Positions 10,146 through 22,071 of a stretch of 49,488 nucleotides of DNA are shown one piece after another. Under the pieces are notes generated by a model, which was not told where the DNA came from, made no database searches, and was given only the letters and a program-made list of their open reading frames with translations. Made by a program: the position numbers and the translations under genes. Source of the DNA: Calocera cornea HHB12733 (Eukaryota; Basidiomycota; Dacrymycetes; Dacrymycetales; Dacrymycetaceae); assembly GCA_001632435.1 (NCBI GenBank), contig KV424071.1:19787-69274 (forward strand), written 5' to 3'. Numbering within the stretch: position 1 is the stretch's first letter; each line of letters starts with the position of its first letter.

Positions 10146-12384
10146 TCATCCGATGAGCATCTTAAGCTCTCTCAGCCTCTTCTCGGCATCCTCCACTCCC
10201 TGCAACAGCTTTCGCCTCCGACTGTCCATATCCTGCCACCTGTCCGGCGGCTCCCTCTCATGCAGCAAGCTCGGCCATTCCTCTGTTGGAGTTAAGCGAG
10301 AGGGTGGCCGAGCTCGACTAAGAGAGCTGCCAGGTCTTGGGCTGGGGCTGGGGCTCGGAGGTGTATCGGTCCGTTCGGTAAAGTCCGCCTCGTCTTCCAC
10401 TGTCACACCAGTCAATTGCCCCATCGGTACGATGGTGCGATCTCTTCTGGCGAGCTGGCCGGATGGCTTCTTGCCACTTTCCAAGATTCGCTTGTGCGCG
10501 CTTTCCTTGACGGCGGACATGAGCTGTTGAAGCGCCTGGCGCTCGGACATCGGCCTCGTTCGCCGGATGGTGCCGGTCCCCGGCGTGTAGCCAGGCCGGA
10601 GAGGCGTCATATAGCTCATGTCCGTCGCCCTGGCTCGCACGCTGGTAGTCGAACTGGAGAGTCTCCGAAGAATACGTGGCGTGTGAGTATATGTCGACAC
10701 TGCAGAGGGATGGAGAATGTTATCGAACGCGTTCTTGGGCGGACCCCATGTGAAGCCGTAGAATGGAGAGACCAGCTTGATGGCGGTCTGATCGGACTTT
10801 GGGCGGAGCGTGAACTCCGGGTGTATGGTTGTGAAAGATCCTTCCGGGAAGTAGGAGGCGAGCTCTTGTTCCGGTGAGGCGATGCGAGCATTGGAAGCAT
10901 CTGTGAATTGCGGGACCAGGAGACTTGCAGGGCGAGGCGCTTGTATATTATCAGCCTCCATCACGTCGACGATAGGCGTTTTACTCACCCTTGTGGAGGT
11001 TGCGCCAGGTCACATCTTGAAAATAGGCATGTGCCTGAACCTCATGCGCTCCTCTTCTGCCCAAGCGCGAAGGTGCGTGAATCAGCAGACTGAACATATA
11101 TTAGAAGCAACATGCAACTGGTTTTCTGGGCACGTACCGCTTGACAACATCTTTCAGTCCGCTTGAAATCTCGATCTCATCGTAGAACTGCAATGTCCGC
11201 TGATGACACCGTCGGTGTGATTCCGACGCTGCAGTCGCTGCTGTGCTCACCTTATGATCCATGATCCTTTTGAGTGTATCCTCCATCGTGTCCGCAAAGA
11301 ACGGCACCACCCCGTACACCATCTCATACACCACGACCCCCAAGCTCCACCAATCCGTCTCCCTGCCATACGCCTCGCCCTCAAACCGCTCCTGCACCTC
11401 GTCCGCCTCGTTCCTCCTCTCCTCAAACTCGAGCATCTCGGGGGATATGTAGTCGACCGTGCCGCACAGCTGGGTGCACACGCCGGGCGGGACGAGCTGG
11501 GCACCGTCTGGCGTTGGGGGAAGGAGGCGCGCGGCGCTGCCAAAGTCGGTCAGCTGGAGGTGCGAGGTGGGCGTGATGAGGAAGTTGGCGGGCTTGATAT
11601 CCCTAGACCGGTCTTAGTGGAATATCATGAAGATGGGAGGGAGTGCGTACCGGTGCGCGAATCCCTGCTCGTGGAGCCAAGCGATCGCGGCCACCGCCTG
11701 GGGGAGCCACCACTGCACCTCCGACTCGGCGATCCCACCCTGGGCGTATTCGAGCAGGTCAGCGAGCGTGCCGCCCTCCACATAGTCCGTCAGCATGTAC
11801 AGGTCCAGTGGCGTCTGGTAGGAGGCGATGAGATGGGGCGCCCAAGGCGTGCGGGAGGTCGAGGCGAGAGAGTGGACGATGCGCTCCGTCAGGGGGAAGC
11901 ATTGCTACGCACAGGAACTTGTTATGAGTTCGAGTATGCAACAGAGATGACGTATGCGCGTACTTCTTTCGCTCGATGGCAGAACGTCTTTGACAGTGTC
12001 TTGCGCGCATATACACGGTTGTCCTGCTTGCAGCGTACCATGTCCACCTGCAGTATGCCGTCAGACCACCGTCGCCCTTGCAACCCTCGGTCACGTACAG
12101 CGCCATATGTTCCCTTGGCTAGCCTTCCGAGCTTGACGACATCCTTGTTGCTGAAAGCGAGAGCGTCGATCTCTGTAACGAGACATCAGTTATGGGGCGG
12201 CACATGGTGAGCGAGTGCGAGACTCGCCCTCATCATGCTCCTCCTCCAGCACCTCATTCAGCTTCTCCGCGAGCTGGTCATCGGACACGGTAGCACTCGT
12301 CTGAACAGTGGCATTGGGAGGAGAGGGGGGAAAGAGAAGCGGGATGAGCCGCGCCCGGCGCTGTCGCCATGATTGGGGGGACAT
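10146..12384 (-). CDS. AGC-family serine/threonine protein kinase
   Basis: Eight exons (12384-12228, 12172-12099, 12047-11964, 11904-11651, 11602-11251, 11187-11138, 11089-10989, 10939-10146) give 621 aa. A short N-terminus with an acidic helix (DDQLAEKLNEVLEEEHDE) precedes the kinase. The glycine loop region reads GRLAKGTYGA, the ATP lysine lies in VYARKTL, the catalytic loop is HRDIKPANFLI, the Mg loop is DFG, and the activation segment is GTVDYISPEML, followed by ETDWWSLGVVVYEMVYG. The AGC hallmark tail is present (LLIHAPSRLGRRGAHEVQAHAYFQDVTW). The roughly 260-residue C-terminus contains SPFYGFTWG and is otherwise Ser/Pro-rich. This suits the DMPK/ROCK/citron-like AGC branch; the exact subfamily is inference. 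Intron 1 appears to use a GC donor (GCGAGT at 12227-12222), whereas the pseudogene copy has GT. It is divergent from the eEF1B gene across a 576-bp promoter region. Confidence 0.85.
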
Positions 12385-12960
12385 GCATGTGCTGCAGAGG
12401 AGACGCGTCGTGCACGACGCGTCCCTGGTACAGGTCACGTCCCCCGTTTGGGACAAAGACAAAGACAGAAGGAGTGCTACCACTTAGATCTCTGTCAGGT
12501 CACCTCTCGCACAAGACAAGCCTGTGGCCATCGTACACCTGCCGAATGTTATCTTCATGGCATTCTTCGCTCTGCTTGAGATGACAATATCGATATATAT
12601 ATGGCCATATCGCCTCGCGATACTTATCCGTCATCGTCGGTTTTAACACTGAGGACGATCCTACATCGAGAGAACAATACAACCAATTTCTGCGGGTCTT
12701 CGACACGCGCTGAAAGTACTGTCTGGCCATTGTGTAACCGCAGTGCTCGGTCAACGAGGGTCGAGGCCGCCTGCAAGGTACAGGCTGGGGCGCTCGAGGC
12801 TGCTCCTCACGCGTGCACGTGTCGCCGAAAAGCTTCCGGCCATGCGTCAAAAAAGTTCATACACGCCGTCCTGCTCAAGCACCGTCCCGTACCACGTCCC
12901 ACCGCCTCTCTTTACGCTACCATCTCCTCCCCTTCCCACTCTACGAAAACTCCCACAGCC
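12385..12960. promoter_or_regulatory. Bidirectional promoter between AGC kinase and eEF1B genes
   Basis: The 576-bp region includes an AT-rich TATATATA stretch (about 12590-12601). A pyrimidine-rich leader (about 12895-12957: CTCC, CCTTCCC, CTCCCAC) lies immediately before the eEF1B ATG, as usual for highly expressed fungal translation genes. Confidence 0.45.
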
Positions 12961-13960
12961 ATGTCCCAGTTCTCTGATCTGCCCGCGCTCGAGGCGCACC
13001 TCAAGACCCGCTCCTACGTCGACGGGTGAGTGCCGTTTCCCCGTGCCCCTGCCTCGCTTTTCGCACCGTGCGCCCGCCGAGGCGAGCTGCACTGCGCTTC
13101 CGATATGATGAGCCTACAAGCTATGGTCCGTGTTTCTGAGCGCGGCTAGACACCGCACATGCCACGACGACACCTTCAATCCTAGCTTCCTGATCCCTTT
13201 CTCCACACCCACACCCCCGAGTTCTGTGCAGCAGCTGACGCCGGATCGCTAGGTACACCCCGTCCCAGGCCGACGTCGGCGTGTTCAGCTCCCTCGGGAG
13301 CGCCCCCTCTGCCGCGGAGTACCCGCACGCGGCCCGCTGGTACAAGCACATCAAGTCGTACGAGGCCGAGCACGCGGGCCTGCCGGGGGACAAGGCGTCG
13401 AGCAGCAAGCTGTTTGGCGGTGTCGCCGCGGCGTCCACCACTGCCTCCGCTGCCGCTGCGGAGCCCGCGGGCGAGGAGGAGGACATCGACCTGTTCGGGT
13501 CGGACGACGAGGAGGTGGACGAGGAGGCGGAGCGCATCAAGCAGGAGCGCCTGGCGGCGTACAACGCCAAGAAGGCGAACAAGCCCAAGGTCGCTGCAAA
13601 GTCCGTCGTCACCCTCGACGTCAAGCCGTGGGACGACGAGACGGACATGGTGGCGCTCGAGGCGAGCGTGCGGAGCATCGAGCAGCCCGGGCTCGTCTGG
13701 GGCGCCAGCAAGCTCGTCCCGATCGGCTACGGGATCAGGAAGCTGCAGATCACCGTCGTCATTGGTGCGTTCCGTGCCAGGCTCTTCGCCCACATACATT
13801 AACCAGTCTGCAGAGGACGAGCTGGTTTCCCTCGACGAGCTGCAGGACAAGGTCGCCGAATTTGAAGACTACGTCCAGTCCAGCGATGTCCAGGCCATGC
13901 AGAGTGCGTCTCTCTCCTTCCCGCTGTCACGTGCACTAATGGGCTTTTGCAGAGCTGTAA
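12961..13960 (+). CDS. efb1: Translation elongation factor eEF1B, exchange subunit (EF-1 beta)
   Basis: Exons 12961-13025, 13253-13764, 13814-13903 and 13953-13960 give 224 aa, the normal length for fungal eEF1B-alpha. It recycles eEF1A by exchanging GDP for GTP in the cytosol. The N-terminal GST-C-like part reads [11 protein letters not shown] and [11 protein letters not shown]. An Ala-rich and acidic linker follows ([23 protein letters not shown], with the LFGSDDEE signature). The C-terminal exchange domain has [34 protein letters not shown] and [18 protein letters not shown], and ends in QKL. The 227-nt first intron is the longest of the gene. The last exon holds only the final 2 codons plus the stop, a feature seen in other basidiomycete copies as far as I know. 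Confidence 0.97.
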
Positions 13961-14831
13961 AACTGTCCTTTGTTCCATGCATTGTGGTGTCATGTTTAGT
14001 AGATGGCAATGAATCTGTGCTTTTTGTGGAGGATGATCGGGCGTGATGACGACGACGCGAGAGCCGCCGCTCAATTGTGACCCCAATCCCGAGCCCCAAC
14101 CAAGCGCTTGACAACAGGGCATCTCGCCTGCATGACGCAACCATCCCAAGGCACAGTCCACAGCACGCCCACCTAGGAGGGATCACATTCCCTCTTATTC
14201 ACGATGACTCTGACAGCGGTGGATTGGAGGCTGCAGTGGCCAACCGAGCGGACCCTCGCGAGTCCCGCGGCTGGAATGTGCCTGCGCTTGGCGGTGTTCA
14301 CTGCTTGCCTTCACCGCCTCCCCCTCCCCCTCGACGGTGCTGTACATTATCCTGAGCCACTCTAATCGCAACCACTGCTGCCTTTGAACAATGCAGTGCC
14401 CCTTATCTCCCCGATGCCCCCCACAGACCGGATCACGCCTGCCTCCCGGGGGACGGTCGCCTGACTCGGTCTGTCCGCGCAGTGCCTTCGCCGTCCCTGA
14501 CCCTGCCTGGCGTGCGCGTCCTCCGGTCGTCGACCCTGAGCAGCGAGCCTTCGTGACGCGCCTTTTCCGAGCCGCACCTGGAATCCCGGCGCGGTGGGCG
14601 GTGCGCGAATGATCCGCATTGCTTGCTCCCATTTCGCCTTTTGTCTGCAAACCCTGGATTGGATCCCGCCCCTTCCAATCCTTCTCGGGAGCGGGATTGT
14701 CCAGAGGAGCCCGGGTCCGACCGCTCCGATAGGCGCCTGCCTGGCCTGCCCGTGCCGTTAGACTATCAGTGCCTTTAAGCGCGGTGCGGGCGGCGTGCGC
14801 TCCTCCTCCTCCATGACGCACGACGGCCACG
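13961..14831. other. G+C-rich intergenic region
   Basis: About 870 nt holding the eEF1B 3' UTR and the promoter of the kinase at 14832. A 249-residue minus-strand open frame here is Arg/Gly/Ala-rich with no domain or splice logic and is not taken as a gene. Confidence 0.5.
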
Positions 14832-17800
14832 ATGGCCTCGCACCTCACCGTCCCCCGCAGCGTGCGCGCCGTGTCCGGCACTCTCACAGTCACCAACGGC
14901 GGCGGCAGCAGCGTGCACGACGCTAACGGGAACGGCACGCTCATGATCGACAGACTGCCTTGTATCTACTGCGGGACGAGGTGCGCATCTTGCCTCGGCG
15001 ATGGGCGCGCTGCTCACTGGGTGTGCGTGTGGGCAGACGACTAGCATGCGACTACAAGCTACCGCACTGCGGCGGGTGCGTGGGGCGGCGAGACAAAACA
15101 GTGCGTCCTGCTTCCCCTCCCCTCTCCCTCCGCACCCTGCCCAGCTAACCCGCCCCTTCCCCCCGGCAGTGCACCTACGACTGGACACTCGGCGCACACA
15201 TCTACGACCTCTTCCCCGCGGGGATGAACCTGAACGGCCAGCTGCGCATCGCGCTGCACGAGTTCCAGCGGCACACGGCGTTCGGCGGCGCGGCCCGCGT
15301 GTACAAGACGGGCACGAGCGAGGCCGGGTTCTTTGCCGTCAAGGTGCTCTTCGAGAATCGGGATATCCAGGGCAGGGCGCTGCAGGTGCGTCGGCCTTGC
15401 CTCCCTCCTCCTGCCTAGCAGCCCGGCCAGCCGCTGACGCTGGTTGACTGGGTGGTGTTTGGTGTGTAGCTCGCGACAAGGGAAGCCTGGACCTGGTCCC
15501 GCCTGCACCACGAGAACATCGTCCCCTTCACGGGCATCGCAGACCTGCGGAGCATAGCCGAGGGCGGGCTGACCCAGCTCTGCCTCGTCTCCCCCTGGAT
15601 GGAGGCGGGGCACATCACCTTCTACGTCAATTCCAACTCGGGCGTGAAGCGCATGCGGCTGGTGCGTCCCCTCTATTGCTGCTACTGCTGGTGCGGGAGC
15701 ACGAGCTGATGCAAAAAGTAGCTCTGGGACATCGTCAAGGGCGTCGAGTACCTGCATGCGAATCAAGTGACGCACGGGGACCTGAAAGGCGTACGCCCCC
15801 CTCCCCCCCTTCGATCCCCCTCCGCACACCGCTAACCCGCTCAACGGCAGAACAACGTGCTCGTGGACCTGTCCTCCGGCCACCCCCGCGCCCGCCTGAC
15901 AGACTTCGGCGCCTCCTACGCCAAGGGCTCGTGGAGCGACAACGTCCATTTCGCGTCGAGCAGCAAGGCGCACTGGGGGAACGTGCGCTGGATGGCCTTC
16001 GAGCGGATACACTCGCAGGACCTGAGGGGACCCGACGCCAACTCGCAGCAGAGCGATGTGTTCGAGATGATGCGGACGTTCCTTGAGGTGCGCTCGTGCC
16101 CCTTCCTCTTCCCCTTCCACCCCGTCAGCACAGGCTACCGGGCAACACAACGCTGACCGCGCTCCCCAGGTGCTGACGGGCAAGCCGCCCTTCCAGGAAG
16201 TGCTCGAGTCGCGCATAGCGCACTACGTGATGGAGGGCAAGGGGAACAACCCCAAGCGGCCCCAGGGCCGCATCGACGGCCTCGACGACTCCATGTGGCG
16301 CCTCATGATCGCGTGCTGGAACCATGACCGGAACCGCCGGCCGGGGCTCGCGAACATCTACGACGAGGTCGAGGCGCGCGTGCTGTCCGAGGCGCTGAGC
16401 GTGAGTGCCTTGCCTGGGCAATCCGGTGGGTATTGATGGTGCGTGGTTCCGCAGAGTCACGATACGGCGTACCTGGAAGCGATCGACGCGACGGGGAGCG
16501 CGATTACGCGCTTCGTCTCACACGCATCGCCCATCACGCGCTCGATGCTGCTCGAGTCCCTCTGCTACACGCTCGAGCACACCCCGCAGGCCCTGTACGA
16601 GCATGTCGAGTTCGAGAAGCTGCTCACGGCCGTCATCGAGAGCCTCGCCCCGCTGGCGGGCGACCAGCCGCTCGACCCGAACAATGCTGGCTTATACGTG
16701 CGTGCCCTCTCTCGTGCGGGCTTCCGGAGTGCTGCGGCTGACGGGCAGGCCAGAAAGCGGCCTTCCGCTTCCTCGGCACCTTCGCCCGCTTCGCAGCGAC
16801 GATCGACCCGGCCGCGTGGATCCTCGCCACGCAGGGCCGGCTCTCCCTCTCCACCCTCGTCTCAGGAATCCTCGGCGCAGAGTACCTCGACCCAGAGGAC
16901 TTCCAGGACATCCTCTCCATGGTCCTGCAGGACATGGAGTCCTCCGCTGAGGCGCGCAGCCCCGCCGCGCTGGACGACGCGCTGATCCGCATGTCGCGGC
17001 TTATGGGCGCGAACAGCGGCGAGTCAGCGCACCTCGAGGACTACTGGCAGGAGCTGCTCAGGCACGAGTTCCTGCAGGATCAGCTGCTCATGCGCATCCA
17101 TGCGGAGGAGGAGAGCCAGGTGGACTGGGCGGTGCGTGCGCTGCCTCGTGCGTTCGCTCTTCCTCGCTGACTGTCCAGCAGAGCATCTTCTCGACTATCG
17201 TCAGTTGGCTGCACGACAAGGCCCCAACAGACCCAGAATGCGACGAGCTCCTCGCAACGCTGCTCGGCAAAGTCGCGCTGCACAAGTTCCTCGGTCATTC
17301 GGCTAGGGAACACGAGGTGGACGCGAACCTGGAGGCCGTCGCGCTCGTTCTGCAGCTGCGCAACGGGTTCCGCCCGATCAACCAGGACGACCTGGAGACG
17401 ATCCTGCCGATCTTGTGCAGGTACGTCGAGATTCGGTCAGAGTTCGATCAGGTCGATCCCTGCATGCGGCTCTTTGCGGTCCCCGAGTTTCGCGACGGCC
17501 TCTCGACCTTGATCATGTTGAAGAATCCGCCCGTTCACACAGCGCTGGTGAGTAACTTGAAGCATCTTGTTCCACCTCGGGCTAACTTGCGTAGATGTGG
17601 CTCGCTCGCATCTTGAAAGTAGCATCTTTCCGGCTCATCGCAAATCCGTTCGACGTCCTGTTCCCAACCTTGGCTTCCCTGCCCTGGATATCGCTGATAT
17701 CAGTCACAGCCGGGTACAGCTCGAGCGACGACCACCTTCTGATTGGCATCCTGGACAATCTTGCAAACGCGAGAGCACGCGCCTGCTCGATGCAAGACGA

Positions 17801-19136
17801 TCTGCCGCCATATCAATACATGCCCGGTGAGGACGAGGAGCTGGAACAGCAAGTCGTTCTTCCGCTCATCGCTCGTTATCTTACGGCAACCGGCGACCAC
17901 TCCCTCTTTCCTGCCTGCGTCAGGCTTATCACCTCACCCCAGTCCTCGCTCGGGCCTGCTCTTGTGCACGCATTTACCAGTGTGAACGCGACGGAGCAGA
18001 TATTCGTAGGTCCAGTTCAACTGGTTATTGAGCCTCGCTGATGGCTTGCGTGACAGACCGCGACATGCAAGATCTGGTACTGGGCATACGCTCACCCCAC
18101 CGTAGATCCGTCGCAGAGCCAGCTCTCTCGATGGATACTCAATAACGTACCGCTGGATCAGCAGATCAGCAACATTCTCCTACCGGAACTGCTGCCCACG
18201 CGGCATGATCCACTTCTGCGCATCCTTGCTCAGCGATTGGACGTACAGAGCAAGGAGGAGCTTCAGTCCAACATCATTCCCGCTTTGCTGTACTTGATAC
18301 AGAAGTACGCGGATCGGCAATGGGTCGCTTCCGAATACCGCATCGTGGATATGGTGCGAAACGAGAAGATCATTGCGGCTGCGTTCCATGTTTTGAACTC
18401 GCGCAACCTCGGCGCTGAGATTCGGGTATGTCTCTCTATTGATGACTTGAGCTTTGCTGACGCCCTTCAGTCTCATGCTGTTGGAGTTATTGTCGCTGCA
18501 AGCCGCGTCACGCGTGGCAAATCTTCCTTTATTCTCCAGCATCTCACTCGGCTCGAGATCCGCACCATGGAGCACCTTATATCGGAACTGAACAAGATCA
18601 GATATGGGCTGGCCTCCTTCTGGGAGCTGCTCCTCTACCGATTACTGCTGGATCCGATGCACATCTCCGAGAGCAACGCTGCGCTCCTTCCTCGGCTCAT
18701 CCCACTCGCTGTCGCACAAATCGGCCGAAGCGATGAGCAGGCAGCATTCCCAGCTCTCTTGGTCATTCAGCGCCTATACGAGATGGAGAACAACCTGAGC
18801 CGCTTCTCCAGCAGCCTACCCGCCTTCATCTCGCCCAAACTCCCTAATTGGCTCCTCAAGAATGAACGGGAGATCAAGCACATCCTTAGGACGCTACCAT
18901 TCGTACATTCCGCAGGGACGCCCATTCCTGTGAGCACAGATATGCTGGCAAGCTTCAGGGACACCATGAATCTCCAAATGGTTCAATCGCCTGTTTCGCC
19001 GCAATCGCCTCCCCCTCGAAGCCTTGGCGCCCGTACACCTTCGAGTGATGCTCACTCTGCGATGACCTCACCCTCTCTCTACGGAGCTGGTGTACCAAAG
19101 CGGAGCTGGATGAACAAGTTCAAAGGATCGAAATAG
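14832..19136 (+). CDS. Zn2Cys6-like cluster / TKL kinase / helical-tail protein, member A
   Basis: Thirteen exons (14832-14980, 15037-15100, 15170-15385, 15470-15661, 15722-15790, 15851-16087, 16170-16400, 16455-16697, 16754-17131, 17182-17547, 17595-18005, 18057-18425, 18471-19136) give about 1196 aa. Cys 44, 47, 54, 61, 64 and 72 have the spacing C-x2-C-x6-C-x6-C-x2-C-x7-C, with RRLACD inside, as in fungal Zn(II)2Cys6 clusters. The kinase follows directly (about 75-386): ATP lysine in FFAVKVLFEN, catalytic loop HGDLKGNNVLVD, DFG, and QSDVFEMMRTFLEVLTGKPPF. The tail (387-1196) is predicted helical, with HEAT/ARM-like amphipathic stretches but no repeat I can name; it contains FWELLLYRL and LLPRLIPLAVAQI, and ends Ser/Pro-rich. 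Members at 22072 and 33589 share this architecture exon for exon. The kinase looks catalytically competent. The substrate and the DNA-binding ability of the cluster are unknown. Confidence 0.85.
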
Positions 19137-20029
19137 AGGTGCTCGACGTGAGATCTGTTGGGAGTGGACTGTTGTTTCGTGTCTCACATTGCCTCCACAT
19201 GCCGCGCATCGGGCGATAGGTTTCTCCATTTGTACACTAATATATAATTCACTTACAGCGACTTGCGCCCATGCTAACTCGTTCACGTACGATCAGATCT
19301 GAGAGTACAACATTATGTCAACGGATCAAGCAGTTAAGGCCGGATCAGTACCGTGCTGGTGGGTACTGTAGTACGCGCCTGTCCCCTCGTGTACGGAGGA
19401 GAGCAGGACTCGGACCATGTCGCGACATTGGTCGTCAACAACATGCATCTCCCTCCCGTCCAGATCGCCCATGACCGTCAAATCCGTCTACATTTCTTCA
19501 CGAGATGTACGACGGACTGGTTCTCCCAGACTGGTAGACATTGCACATCAAGAGAAGCCCCTGCACCATGCGCTAGCACGCACCACCGCAACCACGGCCA
19601 AACCCGATATCTCTCACAATGCCTACAAATGAGCCCGGCGTCTACTTCGACACCCAACCTGAAGCACGGGCCGTCAAAACTGGACGGGAATTGAACGGCG
19701 GATCCCCATCGCAGCTGCTTCGGTGTGTCGGTGTGTCTGCGTTTCCCCACGGTTGTAGATCGGGTGTAGGTGCTCAAAGATAGAGTTGGATTGTTCACCG
19801 GACCATGCACCTCCTCGCAGTATAAGACACTTGCAGCAGGACATCACGTCCGTCGGTGCCCCGCACAGGCACGGATCGCTCGGCTGGCAAAATGGAAGCA
19901 CGGCGGTCTTACACCCTCTTCTGGAAAGGAAAACAGGTCAACCGGCTTTCGTCATCCAGAAGCACCTGGCTTGAGCCACATCAGCCACATCAACCAAGAT
20001 GAACAAGTCTTAAACGGTGAAAACGGAAA
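19137..20029. other. Intergenic region 3' of kinase A
   Basis: About 900 nt without supported genes. Open frames are short and unrelated to neighbours. Confidence 0.5.
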
Positions 20030-21100
20030 GGAGCGCATAGCGATAAAACAAGTCCAGCTGCTCCGTGCTCAGGCGGAGGGAATAAAGGAAACAGGGGAGG
20101 ATGAGACGGGGCGGGAAGGGGTTATGTCACCCTCTGCCTTTTACCCTCCCCGCCCTCTTGGTTCTCTCTGCCGCGCGTCCAGCACACCGCTCTCCTGCTC
20201 GTCGCAACCCTCCCTCCGGCCGAGCTCCTCCAGCCTTGCCTCGAGCTTTGTCGCGCGACGGTCCCATAGCCGGTATGTCTCCTTGAGCTGCGCTCGCAGG
20301 CCGCCCATTGCCTGGACCATCATCTTCCAGTGTCCACTTCTCGATCTTGCGCCATAAGTTCTCCTTGGTCTTGTGGATGGATGTACGGCACGGCACAGTG
20401 GAAGATCGCTTGTTCTTGTCGCCGTTCGGGGCCATGAGAGTGAGGTGAGGAATGCCGTGATTGGTATTCCCGCAACATCATCCCTCCGCTTCTTACTGCA
20501 ATCCACACAAAGTGTATCAGTACTTGCGTGCGGTACTTTCCTACCACACGGAGGCGCGCCTGGTCATTATTCATTGCCTCGCTCATCTCTCCCTTCAAGC
20601 CTCCAGCTTTTCAAGCCCGATGCGGGGAACGTAGGTCTATCCAAATCGGGCGAGCTGGTGTCGTTGCTCCCAGTGTGCAGGGAGGGTTCGAGGACGGGTC
20701 TTGCTGCTAGGTTGAGGTGGGAAGCGGAGACGGGAGAGAGAGTGACGTTGCTCTGAAGTTGGGTCAGCTACTTGGCAACTGAGTGAGGGGCGAAAAGAGC
20801 AATGCAGAGAGTGGAATGACGGAGGTTTGCTATCAAACGTAGAAGATACGCGCGAGGTCATCTCCCTCAGCAGACTCACTGGTTGTCCCTGGCATCTGCA
20901 CCAACTCCTGCAGGATTTGTTCATGTCCCACGTCCCGTCTCGACATCCGCCCGTCTGGAGCGCCACCGTGAGGGGGACTGCACGCCGCTGCTTGTTGGCA
21001 CCCACTTCTCCTCAGCTCTCGCAAGCCGGTGCAAATTGTATATGATGCAGCGGAGCGTAGGAAGGTCGACGCTTCTCGTGGTGCTTGTTGAGGGGGGCGA
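20030..21100 (-). pseudogene. Broken copy of the Cbf1-like bHLH gene
   Basis: This segment parallels the intact bHLH gene (28086-29202) from its first exon (GHEQILQELVQMP matches GHEQILQLLAQLP), through the bHLH (NGDKNK, IH..KEN, IEKWTLE) and leucine-zipper part (MGGLRAQLKET.RLWD), into the 3' UTR (a shared stretch around 20030 and 27975). The reading frame shifts between IEKWTLE and QAMGGL, the basic region (ERRRR) is destroyed, and stop codons interrupt the frame. It lies divergent to kinase B. Confidence 0.8.
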
Positions 21101-22071
21101 GGCGGAGGATCTTGAGTGCGAGTTTGCGGTGGATGGGTCGTCCGCGCTCAGCAACGGCAAATGCGCGAGCAGACGGCGCGCACGGACACATCCGTATTCT
21201 TCGTCAACATTCCCTTGAGGACTGCCAGTTGACGGTGTTCGACAATCCTTAAGAGGGGATCTCCATCAGCTCGAATACGGTGGGGCACTGCAGAAACCGT
21301 ACGGCGCGCGGATCTATGATTTGCGCGAGACCCAAGTGCCTTCGTGCAGCAATTTCAACGGCTCGGATATTGCTGCTTTGGCGAAACTCGTCACAAATTG
21401 ATCTAGCACAAAGCCGGGCACGGCGTCAGCCATTGCTGATGTAGTGGGATTAAGATAATTACATGTCAAAGTACAGCTGCTCTGGGCTTTGGCTGGAAGA
21501 CCCGATCATCTAGGTGCAACCGCGTGGGCGCTACGCCGCCTTTCTCGGCTGCCGACGACTCGGATCGCCTGCTTTCACTGTTCGCTGTTCGCTGCCATCC
21601 ATCACAACTCGCGGCAGGTACATCCAAACGACGCCATCGCAATGGATTGCAAGCTGGCCCAAGGCGATCAATTTTCAGGTCAGGATACGCCGGTGAAGGC
21701 CGTGAATGTTGCGAAGGCATTGCAAACGCGGTGAGAAGCGCCGTGCTCACAGGCTGGCAAATCCGGCAGCCCTGAATAACTTGATGATGGAACGGTCTGG
21801 CTTGCAGCGGGAACCCACATTATCTCGGAGGCAGGCAAGATTCCCAGAGAAGCAGTGTACGGGATATTAGAGGGACTAGGCTGATCTCAAGGCGATGGTT
21901 CATACTCCCCGTCGCTGGCAGATTCGCCAGTGCTTGAGACACGGCCTCAACATCATCGTTCAACCTTATAGTATGCGGCTTTGGTACCCCAACTGCGTTA
22001 AATTCAGACACTAACAGTGATGACAGTAGCTTTGCTCATCTTATCCCCTGGTCGTCCTGAAAACCAGCAAT
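21101..22071. other. Intergenic region upstream of kinase B
   Basis: About 970 nt separating the bHLH pseudogene and kinase B. No supported gene. It presumably includes the kinase B promoter, but no clear TATA box was found. Confidence 0.45.

Noticed and set aside
14195..14944. 249-residue minus-strand open frame
   Set aside because: Arg/Gly-rich composition, no domain, and it overlaps the start of kinase A.
15059..16216. 385-residue open frame on the minus strand
   Set aside because: It is antisense to kinase A exons, whose frame, motifs and introns are clear; the reverse frame stays open because of high G+C at third positions.
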